This document shows, piece by piece, positions 51,611-62,080 of a stretch of 64,000 bases of DNA; the first letter of the stretch is position 1, and each line of letters begins with the position of its first letter. The stretch is taken from the NCBI GenBank assembly GCA_018857735.1, contig JABMCL010003304.1:656001-720000 (forward strand), given 5' to 3'. Source of the DNA: Alviniconcha marisindica. Its lineage: Eukaryota > Mollusca > Gastropoda > Provannidae. The notes beneath the pieces are model-generated. The model saw nothing but the letters and a program-made list of their open reading frames with translations. It was not told where the DNA came from and searched no databases. The position numbers were made by a program, and so were the translations under genes.

Positions 51611-51822
51611 AAATATACATGGCAATGTCCACTTCTAGCCCCGTTGGTTCACGGTCCTCAAATGGCATGAGAATGTGTGTGTGTGTGTACGGAATGAACT
51701 ACATTGGCATATCCACATATCAGTTCATTCTGTACTATGCCAGTGCTATACACAAGCACACGCATCCTCAAACCATTTGAGAACAGTGAACCAACGGGAC
51801 TAAAAGTGGATATTGCCATATA
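51611..51822. mobile_element. Foldback MITE with long inverted repeats
   Basis: The left arm ATATACATGGCAATGTCCAC, TTCTAGCCCCGTTGGTTCAC is matched by the complement of the right arm, GTATATGGCAATATCCACTT, TTAGTCCCGTTGGTTCAC. The inner parts also pair (TACGGAATGAACT with AGTTCATTCTGTA). The element is about 210 bp, non-coding, between the convergent STK31 and ADSL genes. Confidence 0.85.
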
Positions 51823-52940
51823 CATTGTATTGTGAGGTCTCAAATCTCTGTTAACAGAGAGCAAGATAAGGTTAGCTTCTGGCCAGTTATATTCTTAAAT
51901 GTATTATTATGCTTGTACATGTAGTATACTGAGATACACTGACATGCAGAAATGCTCACAAACATGGGTGGAGGGAGGTACTCTTTAAAAAAAAGAAGAG
52001 TTTTGTTGTTGTTGATAAAATGGTTTCATAGCAATGGTGGTGTTGCTGATGTTCTGGAAGATGAACGACAGATGAAAAATCAAAGTACATGCAACATGTA
52101 TTGCACAAGGATCATATCCTGAAGCAGGTAATTAAAATTATATGAGTTGACATGCACTAGGAAAGTAAATGCACAGGGAATTCTCCAAAACATTAGGTCC
52201 TCTTGGAGCTTCACAACTGTAACATCTGCCAAATGCTAGATGGTAAGTTTTATTCAAAAGTATTTAACCAATCCCCCCCAAAACAACAACACAACACTGT
52301 ATCCATGTACTGATGAAATTAAAGACTTAGCAACACTGCTTTTAGGCAGTATAAAACTTTGTAACAGTCTACAAGTTTTAATGGAACAATTAACGTATAC
52401 CAGACCATGAACCCTCTGTTATTGTACAACCCGTCACAATCACTTCTTTTTTTTAGCCCCCCCCCCACCTTTTAATTTTATTTTAAAAGATCAGTGACCT
52501 CCCTGAACAGAACCTGTGTGTGACACCTGCTCTTGGCTACAATTTTTTTCATTTTAAATGGGTAGAACCCTCACCTGCAGAACATGGGGGTTCTAAAAGA
52601 GTCCACTGTATCACGATGTATATATATGCATGTACAAGTGGATGGAGGGGGGAAGCAATTAATATGCTGAACACATATACTTTGCAAAAATACCCCTGTT
52701 ATATGTCGTTATGAATGCAGCCATTTCCACTATAAGTCAGTGACTTTGAAGTTAAGTCAAAACTGAATGCAACATGCTTTTTGGTGTGTTGGGGGGGGGG
52801 GGGGGTCCATAAAATAGAATTTGAATGGGGGGGGGGGGGGGGGGGTCATATAAACTTGAAGTTGACATTGTGAATGTGAAATGCTCTGAAGTGCAGTGTG
52901 GTGGCATGGCGTTTGTGTGGTGAGCAGTGACTTGGTGTGC
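51823..52940 (-). other. Presumed ADSL 3' flank / 3' UTR
   Basis: AT-rich sequence with minus-strand AATAAA candidates at 52477-52482 and 52248-52253 (TTTATT on the plus strand). G-runs lie at 52790-52805 and 52829-52845, and a C-run near 52458-52467. No other gene is seen. Confidence 0.4.
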
Positions 52941-55900
52941 TCACACAGTGAGCACTGACCGTCCCTCCAGATCCTGTGCGTAGGGCTGCAGTGCAGGATC
53001 CACCTCCTTTTTCAGGAACTGATCCACCTGAAATGCCAATTGCACAGAGGTTAGTTGGTCTTTAGCTTGTTCCTTCAGGAACAGATTCACCTGAAGTTGC
53101 CTGTAATGCAGACATTCATGTCAGATCTCTCACTACTTCTGGCAGGTACAAATCCATCTCAAATGTTAGTTATTTGCATGACGAAATATCTCGCCTGTTC
53201 CTGCAAGAACCACTCTGCCCAAACACACTCAGCAGTCAGTCACAACTACAACCCACTTTCAGCCACAACTACAACCCATCTTTAGCCACAACTACAACTC
53301 ATCTTTAGCCACAACTACAACCCACCTTTAGCCACAAATACATCCCATCTTTAGCCACAAATACAACCCATCTTTAGCCACAACTACAACCCACCTTTAG
53401 TCACAACTACAACCCACCTTTAGCCACAAATACAACCCATCTTTAGCCACAAATACAACCCATCTTTAGCCACAATTACAACCCACCTTTAGTCACAACT
53501 ACAGCCCACCTTTAGCCACAAATACAACCCACCTTTAGCCACAAATAGCCATCCATCTTTAGCCACAATTACAACCCACCTTTAGCCACAAGTACAACCC
53601 ACCTGTGCAGGAACTTCAGCCACATATTTGACCCACTGGTGCAGAAGCCACAGCCACAAATTCAACCCACCTGTGCAGGAGCCTCAGCCACAAATTCAAC
53701 TCACCCTGTGTAGGAGCACTTGGTCACAGATTCAGCCCACCTGTGCACCAAATTCAACCCACCTGTGCAGGAGCACTTGGTCACAAATTCAACCAACCAG
53801 TGCAGAAGCCTCAGCCACAAATTCAACCCACCTGTGCAGGAGCCTCAGCCACAAATTCGACCCACCTGTCCAGGAGCACTCTGTCACAGATTTAACCCAC
53901 CTGTGCCCCAAATTTAACCCACCTGTGCAGGTGCACGTCCAATGAAGGTGCTGGGGTCCATCAAAGCCTCCAACTGCGCATGCACAGGGGCGAAGTACCC
54001 ACACTGTCGGATGCGAGTGAGCAGGTCGTTGTCTCCCCCTTGCTGCTTCACGTTATTCCCAGCCTGCTGGGACAGGACTCGGATCTGCTCGTGACACTCC
54101 TGGTCACACACATCACACACGTGAGTATTTATGTCTGCAGGTGCACGTACACGCACAATGTTTACTGTGAGATATACAGAAAGTGTTCTTTTTATTGAAT
54201 TCAAGTCTATTTGCTGTTGTTTTTAGATTTAGCCCTGATATAAGTCTATGTGGTTGATTGGGCTCTAAGCACCAACTATCTTGTTTTTAGACTGAGCTAA
54301 AAACTACTGTTAACAACAGGAGATGGTGGCCATGAGAGCTCAGTACAACTGTCACGCTATCACCTAGGCCGTGGAGTTTCCTCCAAGTGACTCTGACGGT
54401 TTGTTTCCAGATGCAAAGGCAAACCTTGTCAACAGATGCCATCTCCAGTCGGGTACTTGATTTGTTTAGAGGATGATAAAAGCAAACTCAGAATGGCGCT
54501 GTGAAATACACTGTGTCAGCTAGTAAAAAGCATGGTGATCTGAGTTGGACTGCAGCGTTCAAATGAATTAAATCTGATTGCAGCTCATATTTCTTTCCAG
54601 TCATTATCGAAGAAGTATCACTTCTTACTTCTAAGGATTTGTTAGGAATTCACGTCTTTCACACTGTTGCTATGCTTTTTTCTTCTTCCTTTTTTTTTAT
54701 AGCTTGTGGGCCTAGGACTTGACTGTGGCTTTAGTGATCATGCACTCTTCGGGCTTTTCGCGCAGAGCATCGTTTGTGATGCTCTGATTTGCTAGAGCTG
54801 CCCAGGTGACTGGCAGCCCGGAACCCTCTTCTCTTACCTAGTTGCACCACTGATCAGACAGACTCTTATCTAGTTGCACCACTGATCAGACAGACTCTTA
54901 TCTAGTTGCACCACTGATCAGACAGACTCTTATCTAGTTGCACCACTGATCAGACAGACTCTTATCTAGCTGCACCACTGATCAGACAGACTCTTATCTA
55001 GTTGCACCACTGATCAGACAGACTCTGATCTAGTTGCACCACTGATCAGACAGACTCTTATCTAGCTGCACCACTGATCAGACAGACTCTTATCTAGTTG
55101 CACCACTGATCAGACAGACTCTTATCTAGCTGCACCACTGATCAGACAGACTCTTATCTAGTTGCACCACTGATCAGACACTCTTATCTAGCTGCACCAC
55201 TGATCAGACAGACTCTTACCTAGCTGCACCACTTATCAGAAACAGATTCTTACCTAGCTGCACCACTGATCAGAAACACACCCGTACCTAGCTGCACCAC
55301 TGATCAGAAACAGATTCTGTGCAGCACCAACAGCATGTACTAATATGCATGGCTCTATGGGCGCTATATTATAAACGCATCACTGACCGAGTCAAGAGAA
55401 TTGCGGCAGCATGTGTTTATGTGCACAGATCTAAGAGCGTTATATTATAAACACACCACTGACCGAGTGAAGAGAATTGCGGCAGCATGTGTTTATGTGC
55501 ACAGATCTAAGAGCGGTATATTATAAACGCATCACTGACCGAGTGAAGAGAATTGCGGCCGCATGTATTTATGTGCACAGATCTAAGAGCGTTATATTAT
55601 AAACACACCACTGACCGAGTGAAGAGAATTGCGGCAGCATGTGTTTATGTGCACAGATCTAAGAGCGTTATATTATAAACACACCACTGACCGAATGAAG
55701 AGAACTGCTTGCAGTGCACATACCTGCCTGTCTCCGCCAGACTTGACCATGGCCATGATGATGTTTTCTGTGGCCATGAATGGCAGCTCCTGTCGAATAC
55801 GACGCTCAATCACCTGCGCAACAAAGGCTGCAAGTGATCAGTTCTTGCAACAGCAAGAAACCCGGACATCTGATTCAAACCAGTACCAGACACCAGTCCC

Positions 55901-58900
55901 TGACAGCCACAGCTCTTCGCTAACACCAGTGGTGCAGGTGACGATGTGTAACACCATAAAGACGAGGTAAAGGCAGCACTGAAGGCGCATGTGACGTTGA
56001 AATGAGGTCACATGTCTGATGACATAATATGTATTGTAACACAGCGACACATGCAGTGACACAAGACCCATGGCACATGTGATGTAACATAAAGAAGATG
56101 ATGCATCACGTCACAACAGAGAGACACTGATGATGTAACACGATGATGTCACACCAAAGGCATGTGTGAGGGCGCAACACCAAAGGCACAGGTCATGATG
56201 CTAACGCCAAAGTACGCAAAAAAAGGAATTATCTATGGAAAATTAAGCTCGTTTTTCTTGAAGAAAGACGGCTGCAGCCATCATGCTACTCAGCCTTATC
56301 AGTCTGTAGTTAATCATTCTTGATAAAAGGTGTTCTCTCATAGCTATGGAATATGTGCAGGTCGGTATAAAATAAGCAGGTCGGTATAAATATTATTTAT
56401 TTTTTATATAAGGAGGTAGGGGGGGGGGGGGATTCTGGGATTCTGATGTGTAGTAAACATGCTGCTTCAATCTTTTTTAAACATGAGACACCAACACTGA
56501 TGCCTACCTTTGGATAGACAACCAGCCCCTCAAAGACATTCTGCATGGTTCCAAGCAAGGAATCGGCTGTAAGGAAGGCTTCTGCAAGAGCAATACGTCT
56601 GAAAGGAAAACAAAACATTTGCTTTAAATAAAATCAGCGTCTGTGTCCATGGAGACAGCAGGACACCTCCTGTCTGAGCCTACAGGAGTGCACAATTTAA
56701 CAATAATGACAAATCGTACCACTCCACATGACCTCTCCACACAGCACCATCACCCACCCCATTAGCAGAGTCATCCAGGGTACATTCCATCCACTGGTGA
56801 GCGGCAGTGTTCAGGGTGTCGAAGGCCACAGCACCATCACCCACCCCATTAGCACTGTCATCCAGGGTACATTCCATCCACTGGTGAGCGGCAGTGTTCA
56901 GGGTGTCAGAGGCCACCGTGTACCTGACCTACCTACCCTCACTTGGTCTACCCATAAAGCACCCACCCGCCTGTATGCAGTGTCACCTAGTCCTGGTGAA
57001 CGGCACTGTTCAGGGTGTCAAAGGCCACAGCGCCATCACCCACCCTATTAGCACAGTCATCCAGGGTACATTCCATCCACTGGTTAACCCAGCGGCAGTG
57101 TCAAAGGCCACCACATTCTTGATGTCCTACCTACCCTCACTCGGTCAACCCATGAAGCACCCACCCACCCACCCACCCGTAAGTGCCGTCATCCAGGTAT
57201 GCTCCACCTTCCTGGTGGACGGCAGTGTTCAGGGTGTCAAAGGCCATCACATACCCGGCCTCCTACCTACCCTCATTCGAACTGCCCACACAGCACAACC
57301 ACCCTCCCGTTAGCACTGTCATCCAGGGTACGTTCCATCACTTGTTAGCGGCAGTGGCAGGGATTCAACTTCAAGGACCAAGGGCCATCACGTGCACATT
57401 TATTGATATTTTTCGTTCGCTAGTTAGCAGCAGTGTTGGGGGTTCAAGGGGCAAGGACCTTCGGGTGTGACCACCTCCCTAACTACCCCCATCTAATCTA
57501 TCTGTACAGCTCAACCCCCCCCCCCCCCCCCTTTCCCCTCCCAGTTGGTCATCTGGGGTATGTTCCACCCAATAGTTTAGTAGTTAGCAGCAGTGTTAGG
57601 GGTTCAAGGGGCAAGGACCTTCGGGTGTGACCACCTCCCTAACTACCCCCATCTAATCTATCTGTACAGCTCACCCCCCCCCCCCCCCATCCCCCACCCC
57701 CACCCGTTAGTCATCCGGGGTATGTTCCACCCAGTAGTTTAGTAGTTAGCAGCAGTGTTGGCGGTTCAAGGGGCAAGGGGCTTCAAGTGTCTGACCTCCG
57801 TAACTACCCCACTCTGATCTACCCGTACAGCTCACCCCCCCCCCCCCCCCCCCCCCACTTCCCATTCGTTATATGGGGTATTTTCCATTCGCTAGTTAGC
57901 GGTAGTGTCGGGGATTCAAAGGGCAAGGACCTTCGGGTGTGACCACCTCCGTAACTACCCCCATCTGATCTACCCATACAGCTCAACCCTGCCCCCCCTC
58001 CTTCCCATTAGTCATCTGGGGTATTTTCCATTCGCTAGTTAGCAGTAGTGTCGGGGATTCAAGGGGCAAGGACCTTCAGGTGTCTGACCCCCTAACTGCC
58101 CCCATCTGATCTATTGACACAGCGCAACCACCCACCCGTTGCTGTTGGCACTGTCATTCCATCCACCGGTTTGTGCTGGTGTCAGGTTTCAAGGGGCTAC
58201 GCCTTTCGGTGTCTCGTCTCTCTAACTACCCCCCTTTACCTACCCATGCAGCACAGCCACACACCTGTTGCTCTTGGCACTGTCATCCAGGGTACGCTCC
58301 ATCCACTGGATGGTATTTTTCATTCAGTAGTTAGCAGCAGTGTTGGGGGTTCAAGGGGCAAGGACCTTCAGGCGTCTGACCACCTCCCTAACTACCCCCA
58401 TTTATCTACCCAAGCAGTACAACCTCCCACCTGTTGGCACTGTCATCCAGGGTACGCTCCATCCACTAGTTTTTGCTGGTGTCAGACGTTCGAAGAGCCC
58501 AGGTCTCCCTAGCTACCCCCATTTATCTACCCACCCGGCACAACCACCCACCTGTTGGCACTGTCATCCAGGGTACGCTCCATCCACTAGTTTTTGCTGG
58601 TGTCAGACGTTCGAAGAGCCCAGGTCTCCCTAGCTACCCCCATTTATCTACCCACCCGGCACAACCACCCACCTGTTGGCACCGTCATCCAGGGTACGCT
58701 CCATCCACTGCTTTGTGCTGGTGTCAGACGTTCGAAGAGCCCAGGCCTCCCGAACTACGCCCACCCGATTACCCCCGCGGCACAACCACCCACCTGTTGG
58801 CACTGTCATCCAGGGTACGCTCCATCCACTGGTTGGCGGCGGTGTTGAGGGGGTCGTGGACCAGGGCCATCAGGTGTCGGGCGAGGGCGCAGCATCGTTC

Positions 58901-60566
58901 TGAACGCATCGGGTTCCTCTTGTAGGGCATGGCGCTTGAGCCTGCCCACAGTCACCACCCCGCTTTACAGTCACCATCCTGCCCACAGTCACCACCCCGC
59001 CCTACAGTCACCACCCTGCCCACAGTCACAACCCCGCCCTACAGTCACCACCCTGCCCACAGTCACCACCCCGCCCTACAGTCACCACCCTGCCCACAGT
59101 CACCACCCCGCCCTACAGTCACCACCCTGCCCACAGTCACCACCCCGCCCTACAGTCACCACCCTGCCCACAGTCACCACCCCGCCCTACAGTCACCACC
59201 CTGCCCACAGTCACCACCCCGCCCTACAGTCACCACCCTGCCCATCAGCACCACCCCGCCCCGTCACCACCCCGCCCTACAGTCACCACCCTGCCCACAG
59301 TCACCACCCCGCCCTACAGTCACCACCCTGCCCACAGTCACACCCCGCCCTACAGTCACCACCCTGCCCACAGTCACCACCCCGCCCTACAGTCACCACC
59401 CTGCCCACAGTCACCACCCCGCCCTACAGTCACCACCCCCGCCCTACAGTCACCATCTGCCCACAGTCACCACCCCGCCCTACAGTCACCACCTTCCCTA
59501 CAGTCACCACCCCGCCCACAGTCACCACCCCGCCCTACAGTCACCATCCCGCCCTACATTCACCATCCTGCCCACAGTCACCACCCCGCCCTACAGTCAC
59601 CACCCTGCCTACAGTCATCACCCCACCCTACAGTCACCACCCTGCCCACAGTCACCACCCGCCCTACAGTCACCACCCCGCCCCGCCTCCTCCAGACACG
59701 GTGATCATGCTGCCTAGTGCACACTGTACATGCAAGCTAAGCTAAAGCAGGAAGTGTGACGGAGTGGTTAGAACTCACACTCATGGGGCGACATGGTCCA
59801 ATTACTATTAAGACCCAGATTTTATTTGAATGCCCAGAATTTCTAAACTGCCCAAAACCTCTAAACTGTCATGACTTTTCTCCAGAAATTTCGCTCATTC
59901 CTGAGTAAAATACATCACATGACATGAGTAGATGAAATATTTGTTTATCTTATCAAACCAACAAAACTATGACCTGAAGTACATACACACATCTATGACT
60001 TAAGAAACACAATCTGTAAAAATAGTCTGAGTTGTAGCAGGCAAAGCCGTTAGCTGGCAATGCTCACTGACTACCATGTTCCTCTCGGCACTCCTTTTGT
60101 TGTTGTTGTTGCCGATGGTGGTGTTGCTGTTGGTGCAGACAGTTTACCCAACGTCTGCGGGTAGTCCTTATAATACTGTGTGTGCACTTTTCTTCTCAGA
60201 CACCAAGAAAACAGAGATACTCACAGAAAGGCACACACAGACATCCCCCCCCCCCCCAATACACACAGACACCCCCCCCTTCCACCACACGCACGCCCCC
60301 CCCCCCCCCCCCCCACCACACACATACGCACTCGGATCACATCCCCTCCCCTCCCATTTACCCAACCCCCGATCACACACACAGCCACCCCCCCCCCAAC
60401 ACACACACATACAATCAATCCCCCTTCACACACACAGCACCATCCCACCCACCCACACATATACCACATCCATCCACTCCCCACTCCCTCACACACCAAT
60501 CTGATCTTTTTCAAAGGGTTCCTCCAGCTCCTTGAAGTTGGCCAGCAATCTGATGTCCGTACAAAT
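52941..60566 (-). CDS. ADSL: Adenylosuccinate lyase (last 6 exons)
   Basis: ADSL cleaves SAICAR to AICAR plus fumarate and adenylosuccinate to AMP plus fumarate in purine synthesis; it is a cytosolic homotetramer of the fumarase/aspartase family. Exons in gene order: 60497-60566 ([20 protein letters not shown]), 58794-58941, 56508-56598, 55724-55813, 53923-54099, 52941-53027 (stop 52941-52943). They sum to 663 bases in frame, about 220 residues of an enzyme of roughly 480. Exon 58794-58941 holds the signature loop [15 protein letters not shown], which includes the flexible catalytic loop. Others read [19 protein letters not shown] and [18 protein letters not shown], all very close to vertebrate ADSL. 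Upstream exons were not found in 60567-64000, so they lie past the window edge. Confidence 0.97.
53230..53620. repeat. 25-bp minisatellite in the last ADSL intron
   Basis: About 16 copies of ACCCATCTTTAGCCACAACT plus ACAAC with small variants (CACAAATAC). Confidence 0.93.
53580..53945 (-). repeat. Array of the ADSL exon donor at 53923
   Basis: On the minus strand the exon ends CGTGCACCTGCACAG|GTGGGTTAAATTTG. About eight further units, CTCCTGCACAG|GTGGGTTG, AATTTGTGGCTGAGG, follow in the intron, most with an intact CAG|GTGGGT donor. The unit is about 34-45 bp. Confidence 0.9.
54229..54280 (+). repeat. Dispersed GTTGACTGGGCG element copy
   Basis: TAGCCCTGATATAAGTCTAT, GTGGTTGATTGGGCTCTAAG, CACCAACT, in the ADSL intron 54100-55723. 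Confidence 0.8.
54838..55330. repeat. 32-bp minisatellite, about 15 copies
   Basis: CTCTTATCTAGTTGCACCAC, TGATCAGACAGA, nearly perfect at first, degenerate at the right end, in the ADSL intron. Confidence 0.96.
55360..55715. repeat. About 76-bp minisatellite abutting an ADSL donor
   Basis: Five copies of CACCACTGACCGAGTGAAGA, GAATTGCGGCAGCATGTGTT, TATGTGCACAGATCTAAGAG, CGTTATATTATAAACA. The last partial copy (CACTGACCGAATGAAGAGAA, CTGCTTGCAGTGCAC) reaches within about 10 bases of the donor of exon 55724-55813. Confidence 0.9.
56740..58793 (-). repeat. Array of ADSL exon-end plus donor copies filling an intron
   Basis: The whole intron between exons 56508-56598 and 58794-58941 is built from copies of the latter's 3' end. 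On the minus strand the copies read [24 protein letters not shown], followed by a GTGGGTG donor; the real exon reads [20 protein letters not shown]. About 14 units of 80-190 bp are seen, some with long C-runs (57511-57530, 57674-57688, 57834-57856). Copies nearer the true donor (58430-58790) are closer to it in the intron part. Confidence 0.92.
58942..59695 (-). repeat. 37-bp minisatellite that begins at an ADSL acceptor
   Basis: On the minus strand, units of GGTGGTGACTGTAGGGCGGG, GTGGTGACTGTGGGCAG end in the real acceptor GACTGTGGGCAG|GCTCAAGC (exon first base 58941). About 20 units. Most keep TGTGGGCAG|GG. The plus strand gives two open frames above 260 residues, rich in Pro, His, Ser and Thr, which are artefacts. 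Confidence 0.94.
60240..60400. repeat. C-runs and CA-rich tracts
   Basis: C-runs at about 60247-60257, 60297-60314 and 60386-60398 among CACACA stretches; another long C-run lies at 60636-60656. They flank ADSL exon 60497-60566 on both sides. Confidence 0.85.
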
Positions 60567-62080
60567 CTGGAACAGTACGCAAAAAACAAACAATGTTAAC
60601 CACACAACATAAAGGGGAAGGGGAAAAAAAACCACCTCCCCCCCCCCCCCCCCCCCGCCCCACCCCCCAAAAATAAAAATACATCATACCTGTAATACTA
60701 ATAGCTTCCTCCTCTCTCACCACTCAGTCTATGTGACAGCTGTCAGCTTTCAAAATGGCTTTCCCCCTCTTAGGGAAGCCCAGCACACGGCAGGTAAGAT
60801 TTTAGATTGGCCATTTCTGAGGCGAACGTTCCCGCACACAGGTACTCTCACAAAGGCACGCACAGACAGTCACCCCCTCCATCCCTCCCAATTACACACA
60901 CACACACACCGCCCCCTCTCCTCCCCCTGACCACCACACACAGGCCACATCCACCACCACCAACCCAACTCAGACCACATCCCTTCCCTCCCCCTGATCA
61001 CACATACAGCCCCCCCCCCCCTTCCACGCACACACACAGATCACCCCACACAAGGACACATACACAGCACCCCCCAAAACACACACACAACAACAACAAC
61101 AAACAAACACAAAACACCCACAAAACAAAACCAACCAACCAACCAAACAAACAAATAAAAACCCCAAAAAACTGTAAGCCCAGTAAGATTTTAAGTTTGC
61201 CATTTCTAAACAACAAAAAACTGTAAGCCCAGCACATCGCTGGTAAGATTTTAAGTTTGCCATTTCTAAAAAAAAAAAAAACAAAAAAAAAACCACCTGT
61301 AAGCCCAGCACATGGCAGGTAAGAGTTTAAGTTTGCCATTTCTATGGCGAACGTTTCCGCACAGAAATTCCCCCATCGCCTGACCTGCACGGTTGACTGG
61401 ACGTTAAGAACCAGACAAGAAGCGCAGACAGGAGTTTCCAGCTAAGGTAAGGAATATTACAGGAGGAAGGGCGGCTGGGGACACAGAGACTCCTACACCT
61501 GACAGCTGGGGAACCGAATCTTAACACCTTTTGTGGCAAGTTTAACTTGATCAGACTGACGTCATACTATGCCGGCTACTATATCAGCCTTCATAGTTTC
61601 GTTTTTCACTACTGTGAAAGAGTTACTTCTGTAACGCTCTGTATTGTGTTCTGACAAAATGTGTTTCACCCTGATATAACCGCCATGGTTGACTGGACGT
61701 TAAAAACCAATTATCGATTATATCTAACTTGATCAGACTGACGTCTCACTGTGTCGGCTACAATGTCAGCCTTCAGTATCGTTTTTCACCACTGAAAAAG
61801 TTACTTCCGTAACGCTCCGTATTGTGTTCTGACGAAATGTGTTTCACCCTGACATAACCGCCATGGTTGACTGGACGTTAGAAACCAGTTATCGATTATA
61901 TCTATCTGCTGCAGCCACCATGCTACCCAGCCTAATCAGTTTGTAATTAATGATTCTTGATGAAAGGTGGACATCAATTCTGAGTCAACAACGAGAACAG
62001 GGTGGAGCAGGAGACTGTATACCTAATGCTACACTGTCACCACCAGAATGACTCCTGCACACGGTGTATATCCAATCAGC
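60567..62080. other. ADSL upstream intron, part 1
   Basis: Four copies of AAGCCCAGCACATGGCAGGT, AAGATTTTAAGTTTGCCATT, TCT near 60777, 61176, 61216 and 61304. Two of them extend into GGCGAACGTTCCCGCACACAG. CA and AAC runs lie at about 60895-61090. A tandem duplication of about 183 bp lies at 61548-61900 (GATCAGACTGACGTC ... GTTGACTGGACGTTA). No ADSL exon is recognised. Confidence 0.6.
61548..61900 (+). repeat. 183-bp direct duplication that carries the GTTGACTGGACG element
   Basis: Both copies share CTTGATCAGACTGACGTC, CGTAACGCTCTGTATTGTGT, TCTGACAAAATGTGTTTCAC and CCTGATATAACCGCCATGGT. It shows the dispersed element as the 3' end of a longer repeat unit. Confidence 0.88.

Noticed and set aside
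54838..55330. Regular 32-bp repeats, considered as a CRISPR array
   Set aside because: The repeats are directly adjacent with no unique spacers, and the genome is eukaryotic.
58929..59745. Two long plus-strand open frames rich in Pro, His, Ser and Thr
   Set aside because: They follow the 37-bp minisatellite next to an ADSL acceptor, on the strand opposite to ADSL. The repeat has no stop in two frames, which explains the length.
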